Positions 50,400 through 58,405 of a stretch of 64,000 nt of DNA are shown here, piece by piece (the stretch's first letter is position 1; every line of letters begins with the position of its first letter). The notes under the pieces are model-generated. The model worked only from the letters and a program-made list of their open reading frames with translations. It did not search any database and was not told where the DNA came from. Origin of the DNA: Thermoleophilia bacterium (GTDB lineage: Bacteria > Actinomycetota > Thermoleophilia > UBA2241). Location: contig JAWKKE010000003.1 of assembly GCA_041393415.1 (NCBI GenBank), positions 62,001-126,000 of the forward strand. Reading direction: 5' to 3'. Position numbers and translations under genes: made by a program.

Positions 50400-51245
50400 A
50401 TGACTCGCTGGATGGTCACAGGGGCGGGGGGACAACTTGCCACCGCGTTCGAGTTGCTGCTCGATGGCGAAGTTCGCATGAGCAGCGAGGCGTCGCTCGA
50501 CATCCGCGATCGGGCTGCTGTGGCGGCTGCGGTTCACGCATTTGCGCCCGATGTGATCCTCCACACTGCCGCGTACACGAACGTTGACGCAGCCGAGTCG
50601 AACCCGGCGACGGCACGGGCGGTGAACGTGGACGGAACTCGGAGCATCGTCGATGCGGTGCGCGGAACGCACACGATTGTCGTGTACTTCAGCACCGACT
50701 ACGTGTTCTCCGGGGAGAAGAATGCACCGTATGTCGAGTCCGACCCCACTTCACCGTTGAACACCTACGGACGTACGAAGCTCGCCGGAGAAGCTGAGGT
50801 CTTGTCCTGGTCGCGCGGCGTGGTGATTAGGACGTCGTGGTTGTTTAGTGAGACAGGCACGAACTTCGTCAAGACGATTCTCGCGGCGGCTCGCGCGCGC
50901 GAGGCTTCTGGTGTGCCGCTTCGCGTCGTCGATGATCAGGTCGGATCGCCGACCTTTGCGAGCCATCTGGCTGAGGCCGTGATCGAGGCCCTCGGGGCCG
51001 GAATCGGCCCGGGTCTGTATCACATGGCGGGTAGCGGGTACTGCTCATGGCTCGAACTCGCTCGCGAGGTCGTGGCGCTCGCGGGTCTGTCTGCTGCGAT
51101 CGAACCCACGTCGACCGCCGAACTCGCCCGCCCTGCTCTTCGCCCTTCTTTCTCGGCGTTGGTGAGCGAACGACCCATACCGCGACTTCCGCATTGGGCC
51201 GATGGTGTGGGCGCTGCAGTCGATAGGCTCCTCTCACTGACCTAG
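50400..51245 (+). CDS. rmlD: dTDP-4-dehydrorhamnose reductase
   Basis: Last enzyme of dTDP-L-rhamnose synthesis, an NAD(P)H-dependent SDR of about 281 aa. It has VTGAGGQLATAFELLL, PDVILHTAAYTNVDAAESNP, FSTDYVFSGEK and the Tyr-x3-Lys pair in NTYGRTKLAGEAEV. The C-terminus closes with ARPALRPSFSALVSER. No ribosome site decides between ATG 50400, an upstream TTG 50385 and ATG 50412. Confidence 0.93.
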   Translation: MTRWMVTGAGGQLATAFELLLDGEVRMSSEASLDIRDRAAVAAAVHAFAPDVILHTAAYTNVDAAESNPATARAVNVDGTRSIVDAVRGTHTIVVYFSTDYVFSGEKNAPYVESDPTSPLNTYGRTKLAGEAEVLSWSRGVVIRTSWLFSETGTNFVKTILAAARAREASGVPLRVVDDQVGSPTFASHLAEAVIEALGAGIGPGLYHMAGSGYCSWLELAREVVALAGLSAAIEPTSTAELARPALRPSFSALVSERPIPRLPHWADGVGAAVDRLLSLT

Positions 51246-51261
51246 CTTCCGAGGAGGGACG

Positions 51262-52275
51262 ATGCGACTTGTTGTCACGGGTGGTGCCGGCTTCATTGGT
51301 TCCAACTTCGTGCGTCATATGCTGCGCAGGTATCGTGACATTGAGGTAGTCAACTTCGACAAGCTGACGTACGCGGGCAACCTCGAGAACCTACGGGACG
51401 TGGAGCGTGATCCTCGGTACTCATTTGTGCGTGGCGATATCTGTGATGCGACTGCCGTGTCGCGGGCACTTCAGCTCGCCGACGCGGTCGTCAATTTCGC
51501 GGCGGAGACACACGTCGATCGCTCGATAGCCTCACCTCAGGACTTCATCCGCACCGATGTCTTGGGAACACACACACTTCTCGAGGCGGTACGCGAGCAG
51601 GGCGTTGCACGCTACGTGCAGATCTCGACGGATGAGGTGTACGGCTCGGTCGCTGCGGGTGCATTCGCCGAGGATTCGCCGTTGCGTCCCTCGAGTCCTT
51701 ACGCCGCCAGCAAGGCTGCCGGGGATCTCGTCGTGCAGTCGTTCTATCGCACGTATGGCACTCCGGTGGTCGTCACGCGCAGCTCGAACAACTACGGTCC
51801 CTGGCAATACCCAGAGAAGATCATCCCGCTCTTCATCACGAATGCCATCGACGATCAAGCGCTGCCGATGTACGGCGACGGGCTGAACGTCCGCGACTGG
51901 CTGCACGTCGAGGACAATTGCGCCGCCATTGATCTCGTCTTGCATCGCGGAGAGGTCGGCGAGGTCTACAACATCGGCGGCGGACAAGAGGCGACGAATC
52001 TGGCGGTCACCGAAGCGATCCTTGCGCGTCTCCACAAGGATCGCGGGCTCATCCGATTCGTAGCCGATCGACCAGGGCACGACCGACGCTACGCGGTGAC
52101 CTGCGACAAACTCAAGGCGCTGGGCTGGACGCCGTCTGTTGCGTTCGCAGAAGGGCTTGCTCGTACCGTCGACTGGTACATTGCGCACTCCGAGTGGTGG
52201 CGGAGGATCAAGTCGGGCGAATGGCGCGCCTACTATGCCCGCCACTACGCTGAGCTCGAAGAGCCACGCACCTAG
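51262..52275 (+). CDS. rmlB: dTDP-glucose 4,6-dehydratase
   Basis: Extended SDR of 337 aa converting dTDP-glucose to the 4-keto-6-deoxy sugar. It shows the NAD loop VTGGAGFIGSNFVRHML, NFAAETHVDRSI, STDEVYGS (with the Asp-Glu acid pair), YAASKAAGDLV (Tyr and Lys) and RSSNNYGPWQYPEKIIPLF, typical of RmlB. GAGGAGGG precedes the ATG. Its stop overlaps the convergent L,D-transpeptidase stop by 4 nt. Confidence 0.97.
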   Translation: MRLVVTGGAGFIGSNFVRHMLRRYRDIEVVNFDKLTYAGNLENLRDVERDPRYSFVRGDICDATAVSRALQLADAVVNFAAETHVDRSIASPQDFIRTDVLGTHTLLEAVREQGVARYVQISTDEVYGSVAAGAFAEDSPLRPSSPYAASKAAGDLVVQSFYRTYGTPVVVTRSSNNYGPWQYPEKIIPLFITNAIDDQALPMYGDGLNVRDWLHVEDNCAAIDLVLHRGEVGEVYNIGGGQEATNLAVTEAILARLHKDRGLIRFVADRPGHDRRYAVTCDKLKALGWTPSVAFAEGLARTVDWYIAHSEWWRRIKSGEWRAYYARHYAELEEPRT

Positions 52276-53348
52276 CGGTAGTTCTTCACCGGAGTGCCGA
52301 CCGGACAACGGTAGTACAGCCAGAGCGCCTGACTGTTGTACATGCGCGTGCACCCATGCGAGAAGTTGCGCGGGAAGCGAGAGAGGAGTTCCGGCTCGTT
52401 CGTGCCGTGGATCGCAATGCCGCCGGCCCGCCGATAGAACATGACGCAGGAGCCGAGCGCTCCTCCGCCTGGGCGACGCTTGTGGTAGATCGTGAACTTG
52501 CCCAGCGGCGTTGGATAGCCTGGTCGTCCCAGGGCGACGATGAACGTCCGCACCAGCTTGCCGTGCTCGTAGTAGTAGAGCTTGTACTCGTGTACGACGT
52601 TGACCAGGAAGTGGGCGTATTTGTACGGCACCATGTGGGCATTGGCAAGATTGACGACGCAGTTCTCGGTCGCTGAGACACCTAGTGTGTGGTCGCTGTC
52701 GGCATTCATTCTCGCGCGCAATCGCAGTGCGCCGTACTTGTCCGGCCTCCAGCCCACTGTGAAGCGCGAAGCACTGTCGAGGGTTGCTGATCCGACCTGA
52801 ATCCAGGATCCGTTCTTCAGGCGTCTATCCACTGCGATGGTGGCGCCCGGATGTGCGGGCTTCACGCTGCCCGTGAGTTGCACTGTCTCTTTGGGCTTCA
52901 GCCAGGAGGTCTTGTTCGCCGCCTTCAGGACGACGCGCGGCCGCACTGAGACTGTGATTGAAGTTGACGCGGCAGCCTGCGTCTCATTGCCGGTGAAGCT
53001 GACTGCGTACTCGGTGGTCGTGCTCGGGGCCTGAACGTTAGCGAAGGAGAAGGCTCCACTCTCGCTCGCCTGGGTCGTGGCGACAGGGGCCCAACGAGCG
53101 TCGTTCGCAGGGCGACTGGAAAGCGCCAGAGACGCACCCGGTACCGAAATAGAGCCGTGGATCTCGATAGCGGCGATGTTGCCAAACGTGAATTGACGGT
53201 GTGAAGCCGCGGCGGAAAGCACCGTTGGCGTGGGTTCTGGATCCGCTGCGGGCGATGCTGCGGCCACCCCGGCCGTGACGCTCGCAGGCGGGACCGCGGC
53301 CAACGCGAAGAGAGCGACCATCGTGACGATGAGGCGACGAATCGTCAT
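52272..53348 (-). CDS. Secreted L,D-transpeptidase (YkuD domain) with Ig-like repeats
   Basis: 358 aa with an N-terminal signal (LIVTMVALFALAAVPPASVT). Residues ~50-230 form two beta-sandwich (Ig-like) repeats, including VQLTGSVKPAHPGATIAVDR. The C-terminal YkuD domain has YPTPLGKFTIYHKR, GGIAIHGTNEPELL and the catalytic Cys in FSHGCTRMYN. It cross-links peptidoglycan or attaches proteins to it. TACAAT ends 9 nt before the ATG, again nearly leaderless. Confidence 0.92.
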   Translation of the reverse strand: MTIRRLIVTMVALFALAAVPPASVTAGVAAASPAADPEPTPTVLSAAASHRQFTFGNIAAIEIHGSISVPGASLALSSRPANDARWAPVATTQASESGAFSFANVQAPSTTTEYAVSFTGNETQAAASTSITVSVRPRVVLKAANKTSWLKPKETVQLTGSVKPAHPGATIAVDRRLKNGSWIQVGSATLDSASRFTVGWRPDKYGALRLRARMNADSDHTLGVSATENCVVNLANAHMVPYKYAHFLVNVVHEYKLYYYEHGKLVRTFIVALGRPGYPTPLGKFTIYHKRRPGGGALGSCVMFYRRAGGIAIHGTNEPELLSRFPRNFSHGCTRMYNSQALWLYYRCPVGTPVKNYR

Positions 53349-53732
53349 GGCCGACCTATTGTATCTGCTTTCCGCGACACCGCGAGTGTGCGAGTAGCTG
53401 CGGGCAGCACCAGTTCTGGGACTTCTCGCAGTGCTGGGGCTCGAGTGTGCACGACACGTATGCACGGCTGCGACGCAGCAGACGCGTTCGGGTCGCTGAG
53501 TGGTGGATACTCCGCAGCAAGGGGCGTCGACGCTCCGGCGCTGATCACACGGCGTATCTCTCGACTGACGGTCGCTTCGCCATCCCCTCGCGATTCACCG
53601 CTCCGGGTCTACATTGTCGCCCTCTCATTTGTCGCTGATCACCTGCAAACGAAGCGCTAACAGAAGGGCTGTAGCTTGCTTTCGGGAGGGGGACTCTCCG
53701 CAATGTCACCGTATTCTTGAAAGTGAGGAGCC
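53349..53732 (+). other. Divergent intergenic region (384 nt) before pstS
   Basis: Holds the L,D-transpeptidase -10 TACAAT (minus, 53363-53358) and, near pstS, a candidate PHO box and a -10 TATTCT (53712-53717). I see no gene in the middle ~250 nt. Confidence 0.5.
53646..53663 (+). promoter_or_regulatory. Candidate PHO box upstream of pstS
   Basis: CAAACGA-agcg-CTAACAG: two 7-nt units spaced by 11 bp, the geometry of PhoP/PhoB boxes. The same CTAAC core with 11-bp spacing occurs before phoP (60978-60995). Confidence 0.35.
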
Positions 53733-54839
53733 ATGAAGAACGCGTCGCGCTTTTGGCGCGCAGCCGCCGTGATCACATCGTTCGCAGCTATCGCACTTCT
53801 TGTTGTTGCCTGCGGTGGAGGGTCTTCGACGAGTGCGAGCCCCGGCGCCAGCAGCCCGGCCATGAGTGATGACACGATCCTCGGCGCCGGCGCGAGTTTC
53901 CCGGCGCCGCTCTACTCGAAATGGGGAGCAGACTACTACGAGGTAAGCGGTATCAAGCTCAATTACCAGTCCATCGGCAGCGGTGGCGGTATCTCTGCAA
54001 TCCAGGCGAAGACCGTGGACTTCGGTGCCTCGGATGCGCCGCTCGATGAGGCTGATCTCGACGCTGGTGGGCTTGCGCAGTTTCCGCTCGTGGTCGGTGG
54101 CGTCGTCCTGGTCGTCAACATCGATGGTGTCGCCGATGGCCAGTTGAGGCTGACGCCGGAGGCCGCAGCCGGCATCTTCGCGGGGTCAGTCACGAGGTGG
54201 AACGATCCGGCGATCGTCGACACCAATCCGGATCTCGATCTGCCTGACGCGACGATCAACGTCGTCCATCGGTCGGACGGCTCCGGCACGACGTGGATCT
54301 TCACGCACTATCTGACTGATGCGGCGGGGAGCATCTGGACAGCCGGCGCCGACAAGGAGATCGCCTGGCCTGTTGGGGTTGGCGGCAAGGGTAATGAGGG
54401 AGTTGCTGCGAGTGTTCAGCAGCTCCAGGGTTCCATTGGCTATGTCGAGTACGCCTACGCGAAGCAGACCGGAATGGCCACTGCGCAGCTGCGAAATCGC
54501 GACGGTGCCTGGGTTAGTCCGAGCATCGAGTCGTTCTCCTCAGCGGCGGCGAACGCCGACTGGAATGGCAGCCTGCCGAGCATGGCCCTCGTTCTTGTCA
54601 ATCAGCCCGGGAAGGAGACGTGGCCCATCACAGGTGCTTCGTTCATCCTCGTGCAGAAAGATCAATCTGACGCGGGTCGGGCCAAGATGCTGCTCGAGTT
54701 CTTCGACTGGTGCTACACGAATGGCGAGCCGGCGGCGACTGCGCTCGACTACGTGGCAATCCCCGAGAAGGTGGCTGAGGTAGTGAGGAGCGAGGTCTGG
54801 TCGACGATCGTCAGCGGCGGCAGCCCCGTTTGGCCGTGA
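53733..54839 (+). CDS. pstS: Phosphate ABC transporter substrate-binding lipoprotein
   Basis: High-affinity phosphate receptor, 368 aa. Signal and lipobox: FAAIALLVVACGGGSS. Phosphate-contact motifs are ILGAGASFPAPLYSKWG, YQSIGSGGGISAI, DFGASDAPLD and VVHRSDGSGTTWIFTHYL. AGTGAGGAG lies just before ATG. First gene of pstSCAB-phoU, probably induced by phosphate starvation through the PhoP-PhoR pair nearby. Confidence 0.97.
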   Translation: MKNASRFWRAAAVITSFAAIALLVVACGGGSSTSASPGASSPAMSDDTILGAGASFPAPLYSKWGADYYEVSGIKLNYQSIGSGGGISAIQAKTVDFGASDAPLDEADLDAGGLAQFPLVVGGVVLVVNIDGVADGQLRLTPEAAAGIFAGSVTRWNDPAIVDTNPDLDLPDATINVVHRSDGSGTTWIFTHYLTDAAGSIWTAGADKEIAWPVGVGGKGNEGVAASVQQLQGSIGYVEYAYAKQTGMATAQLRNRDGAWVSPSIESFSSAAANADWNGSLPSMALVLVNQPGKETWPITGASFILVQKDQSDAGRAKMLLEFFDWCYTNGEPAATALDYVAIPEKVAEVVRSEVWSTIVSGGSPVWP

Positions 54840-54861
54840 TCTGCGGATTGCGATTCATCGC

Positions 54862-55881
54862 ATGGAACACCTTCTGAACGCTACTGAGTTAGACGCCGCT
54901 TCGCCCGGGCGCCCCCCCGACGCCGTGACGGCGTCGGGGGGGCGCCGGCCGCGCCTTGGGGATCCCCTCTTTCGTGTAGCTACAACGGCGTGTGGGGCAA
55001 CGGTCGCGGTGGCAATGTTTGGCTTGGCGGGAGTGCTCGTGTATCGCTCCATACCGTCGGTCTCAGCCTTGGGGATCGAGGTGCTCACTACTGTCGCGTG
55101 GTCACCAGTCAACGGCCAGTACGGTGCCCTTGCGGCTCTTGCGGGGACCGTGTTATCGACGCTCGTGGCGATGGTCATCTCTGTGCCCTTGGCTCTAGCC
55201 ATCGCTCTGCTTCTGGTGGACTTGGTGCCGCCACGCGTTGCGCGTGTGCTCGGTACGGGCATCGAGATGTTGGCGGCGATACCGAGCATCGTCTTCGGTA
55301 TGGTCGGCATCTTCGTCATCGTTCCGTTCGTCCAAGGCTCACTGGTGCCATGGCTGCTGGATAGTCCGTTCGGTCGAATCCCTGGCGTGGCCCCTGGGCC
55401 CAAGTTCCAGGGCGGCGGGGTGTCGATCTTCACCGCGGGCCTTGTGCTCGCCTTCATGGTGCTGCCGTTCATCACCGCGGTTTCTCGTGACGTCCTGAAT
55501 ATGGTGCCGCGCGTAGCCAAAGAGGCCGGCTATGGCATGGGATCGACGACGTGGGAGGTCATGCACAAGATCAGCCTGCGCTACGCCAACAGTGGCATCG
55601 TCGGGGCGATCTTCATCGGGTTCGGCAGGGCGCTGGGAGAAACGATGGCAGTGGCCTACCTGATCGGCAGTCTCTACACGGACCTCCCGCATTCGGTGTT
55701 CGACCCTGGTACGTCGATCGCGTCATTGATCGCTCAGCAATTCGCGGAAGCAACCGACCCGGTGCAGGTGAGTGCACTGGTGCAGCTCGGCCTCGTCCTC
55801 TTCGTCATCACTATGGGCTTTCAGCTACTGGCGCAGGCATGGTTGCGGCGTGTGCAGCGAAGGACGGGGGGCCGTGCATGA
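54862..55881 (+). CDS. pstC: Phosphate ABC transporter permease PstC
   Basis: 339-aa permease with six helices. It has ALAALAGTVLSTLVAMVISV, MLAAIPSIVFGMVGIFVIVP and the EAA-type loop GMGSTTWEVMHKISLRYANS. The first ~35 residues (PGRPPDAVTASGGRRPR) are atypical because they are encoded across an 18-bp perfect inverted repeat (54908-54946). ATG 54862 lacks a ribosome site, and translation could begin later (for example at GTG 54925). Confidence 0.93.
   Translation: MEHLLNATELDAASPGRPPDAVTASGGRRPRLGDPLFRVATTACGATVAVAMFGLAGVLVYRSIPSVSALGIEVLTTVAWSPVNGQYGALAALAGTVLSTLVAMVISVPLALAIALLLVDLVPPRVARVLGTGIEMLAAIPSIVFGMVGIFVIVPFVQGSLVPWLLDSPFGRIPGVAPGPKFQGGGVSIFTAGLVLAFMVLPFITAVSRDVLNMVPRVAKEAGYGMGSTTWEVMHKISLRYANSGIVGAIFIGFGRALGETMAVAYLIGSLYTDLPHSVFDPGTSIASLIAQQFAEATDPVQVSALVQLGLVLFVITMGFQLLAQAWLRRVQRRTGGRA
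54908..54946 (+). repeat. 18-bp perfect hairpin at the start of pstC
   Basis: GGCGCCCCCCCGACGCCG and its exact reverse complement are separated by TGA. Sited between pstS and the conserved part of pstC, it could stabilise pstS mRNA or attenuate pstCAB relative to pstS. Confidence 0.6.
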
Positions 55882-56777
55882 CGACCTACGCTGGACGAGC
55901 CGCCTCGGGCTTGAGTCATAGGTCCATTGGCCGGCGAAGGTTGGTCGATCGGGTCGTGAGAGTGTTCGCTTGGGTTGGCGCGTCTCTCGGCATCACCGTG
56001 ATGGCGCTAATCGTATGGGAGGTCATCGCCAGGGGAATCGGTGTCTGGAGCGTTGCCTTCTTCACTGAATCGACGCCACAGGACGTGACTTCGCTGAGTG
56101 GAGGGTTCGCCAACGCGATCGTCGGCACGCTTGCGATCACCGCCGTCGCGGCTCTGCTCGCCATCCCGACCGGGTTTCTTGGAGGAGTCTATCTCGCCGA
56201 GTTTGGTCGCAACAGCAAGTGGGCGGCATCGGTGAGGACCATCACCAATGTGGTGATGGGCGTGCCGTCGATCATCGTTGGCGTATTCGTCTTCGCGATT
56301 CTGGTTGAGCCGTTGCGTCACTACTCTGGATTCGCCGGCTCGGTGGCGCTGGCATTCATCATGTTGCCGGTGATGGCGCGCACCACTGAGGACATCCTTA
56401 ACCTCGTTCCAAACGAGATGCGTGAGTCTGGTCTGGCGATGGGCGCACCACGCTGGAAGGTCACACTTGGAGTGATCTGCAAGGCAGCCCGTAGCGGGCT
56501 CATCACTGGCGCTTCCTTGGCGGTGGTGCGCGTTGCCGGCGAGACGGCCCCGCTGCTATTCACGGCCCTGAGCAGTCCGTACTGGCTAAGCGGTCTCTTC
56601 GGTCCGAGTGGCTTCTTTGGTGGTCCGACGGCAAACCTCACAAAGACCATCTACGACTTTTCAGCCTCGCCATATCCGCACTGGCAGGATCTCGCATGGG
56701 GCGGTGCGCTGCTCATCATCGTCGCCGTGCTAGGCATGAACGTGGCCGTCCGGCTGCTGTTCCAGAGAGGTAAGTGA
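55878..56777 (+). CDS. pstA: Phosphate ABC transporter permease PstA
   Basis: 299-aa permease. It has GGFANAIVGTLAITAVAALL, ITNVVMGVPSIIVGVFVFAI and the loop GAPRWKVTLGVICKAARSGL, with LFTALSSPYW near the C-terminus as in PstA. ATG 55878 overlaps the pstC stop by 4 nt. Partner of PstC in the membrane channel. Confidence 0.95.
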   Translation: MTTYAGRAASGLSHRSIGRRRLVDRVVRVFAWVGASLGITVMALIVWEVIARGIGVWSVAFFTESTPQDVTSLSGGFANAIVGTLAITAVAALLAIPTGFLGGVYLAEFGRNSKWAASVRTITNVVMGVPSIIVGVFVFAILVEPLRHYSGFAGSVALAFIMLPVMARTTEDILNLVPNEMRESGLAMGAPRWKVTLGVICKAARSGLITGASLAVVRVAGETAPLLFTALSSPYWLSGLFGPSGFFGGPTANLTKTIYDFSASPYPHWQDLAWGGALLIIVAVLGMNVAVRLLFQRGK

Positions 56778-57647
56778 ATGATAGGGAGCACTCTCAACAA
56801 GCCGACTGGAGCTGGCTCGCCTGCGGGCAATGTCATGCCGCGCATCGAAGTCACGGCAGAACGGCGGCACGCGGGAGAGGATTTTGAATCACTGCCTAGC
56901 GAGATCTCGGTTCGGCATCTTGACTTCTTCTATGGTCGAGAACAGGCGCTGTTCGACAACTCCATCGAGATCAAGAAGAACCGGATCACCGCCGTTATCG
57001 GTCCATCCGGCTGCGGGAAGTCGACTCATCTGCGAACGTACAATCGCATCTACAATCTGTACCGCGATCAACGCGCAAGCGGCGAGATCGTCTTCTCTGG
57101 GGGCAACATACTGTCGGGCCAGATCGACGTGCTCGAACTTCGTCGGCGCGTCGGCATGATCTTCCAGAAGCCCAGTCCCTTCCCCATGACCGTGTTCGAG
57201 AACATCGCCTACGGTTTGCGCCAGCACTACAGGATGAGTCGCGGCGAACTCGCAGACCGCGTGGAGCATGCGCTGAAGCGATCAGCTCTCTGGGAAGAAG
57301 TGAAGCACAAGCTTCACGAGCCCGGTAACGCGCTGTCCGGGGGCCAGCAGCAGCGCCTGTGCATTGCTCGAGCCATCGCGCCGGAGCCGGACGTTCTTCT
57401 GATGGACGAGCCGTGTTCCGCCATAGATCCAGTCGGAACCGCCAAGATCGAGGAGTTGATCCTCGAACTCAAGAACCGCTACACGATCGTTCTGGTGACG
57501 CACAACATGCAACAGGCCGCGCGCGTCAGTGACTACACGGCCTTCTTCTTCCAAGGAAGGATCGTCGAGTTCGGGACCACTGCGCAGATCTTCTCGAAAC
57601 CCGAGCAGCAGCAGACCGAGGAGTACATCACGGGCAGGTTCGGCTGA
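56778..57647 (+). CDS. pstB: Phosphate ABC transporter ATP-binding protein
   Basis: 289-aa ATPase with Walker A GPSGCGKSTHLRTYNRIYNL (the PstB-specific Arg/Asn pattern, with His in place of the usual Phe), MIFQKPSPFPMTVFENIAYG, signature LSGGQQQRLCIARAIA and Walker B VLLMDEPCSAIDP. It directly abuts pstA. A ~40-residue N-terminal extension precedes the core, so an internal start (ATG 56835) is possible. Confidence 0.97.
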   Translation: MIGSTLNKPTGAGSPAGNVMPRIEVTAERRHAGEDFESLPSEISVRHLDFFYGREQALFDNSIEIKKNRITAVIGPSGCGKSTHLRTYNRIYNLYRDQRASGEIVFSGGNILSGQIDVLELRRRVGMIFQKPSPFPMTVFENIAYGLRQHYRMSRGELADRVEHALKRSALWEEVKHKLHEPGNALSGGQQQRLCIARAIAPEPDVLLMDEPCSAIDPVGTAKIEELILELKNRYTIVLVTHNMQQAARVSDYTAFFFQGRIVEFGTTAQIFSKPEQQQTEEYITGRFG

Positions 57648-57671
57648 CACTGGCCGACAGAAAGGAGCTTC

Positions 57672-58352
57672 GTGCGTCACTTGCAGAGAGAGATCGAGCG
57701 ACTGAAGCGCAAGATGCTGTCGCTGGGCGCACTAGTCGAGGAGGACTTGCGGCTGGCGTTTCACGCCATTGAGGAGCGCGACGTCAGTGCTGCGCGTAGG
57801 GTGATCGCCACCGACGTGCTCATCGATGAAACCGAGGTCGACGTTGAGGAGGACTGTCTCAAGATTCTGGCGTTGTATCAGCCGGTGGCGAGTGATCTCC
57901 GCTTCATCGTCGCCGTGATAAAGATCAATAACGAGCTTGAGCGAATCGGCGATCTCGGCGTGAACATCGCTGAGCGCGCGATCCACCTTGCCGACGAACA
58001 CCCGGTGCCCGTTCCAGCGGTCTTCACAGTCATGGCGGAACGCACCAGCCACATCATCGAGTTGGCGCTCGATTCGCTGGTGCGGCAGGATGCCGTCCTC
58101 GCTCGTCGGGTTCTCGTGGCGGATGACGAGATTGATGCGTTGTACGGAGATCTGATCGAGGCGCTCAAGGCCGTAATCCGCGACCATCCTGAGTATCTCG
58201 ACGCCACGGTCATGCTATTCGCTGTGGCCCGACATCTGGAGCGGCTTGCCGATCACGCGACGAACATCGCCGAGGACGTCTTGTACATGGTTGAGGGAGA
58301 GATCCTCCGTCACTGCACTCCTGCGCAGTCAAGAGACGCGCTCACCTTGTAG
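57672..58352 (+). CDS. phoU: Phosphate transport regulator PhoU
   Basis: 226 aa, two three-helix PhoU repeats. It starts HLQREIERLKRKMLSLGALV; the metal-binding repeats are INNELERIGDLGVNIAER and VARHLERLADHATNIAEDVL. It links the Pst transporter to the PhoR kinase. AAAGGAG lies 4 nt before the GTG start. Last in the pst operon and convergent with phoR. Confidence 0.96.
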   Translation: MRHLQREIERLKRKMLSLGALVEEDLRLAFHAIEERDVSAARRVIATDVLIDETEVDVEEDCLKILALYQPVASDLRFIVAVIKINNELERIGDLGVNIAERAIHLADEHPVPVPAVFTVMAERTSHIIELALDSLVRQDAVLARRVLVADDEIDALYGDLIEALKAVIRDHPEYLDATVMLFAVARHLERLADHATNIAEDVLYMVEGEILRHCTPAQSRDALTL

Positions 58353-58405
58353 CGTCCGGTCAATTGGAGGTGGTCGAAGGGATGACCGAACGTGGCACGT
58401 GCCCA

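Noticed and set aside
54908..54946. Calling the pstC hairpin a transcription terminator
   Set aside because: It lies within the open reading frame of an otherwise intact pstSCAB operon and lacks a T-tract; attenuation or mRNA stability is a better reading.
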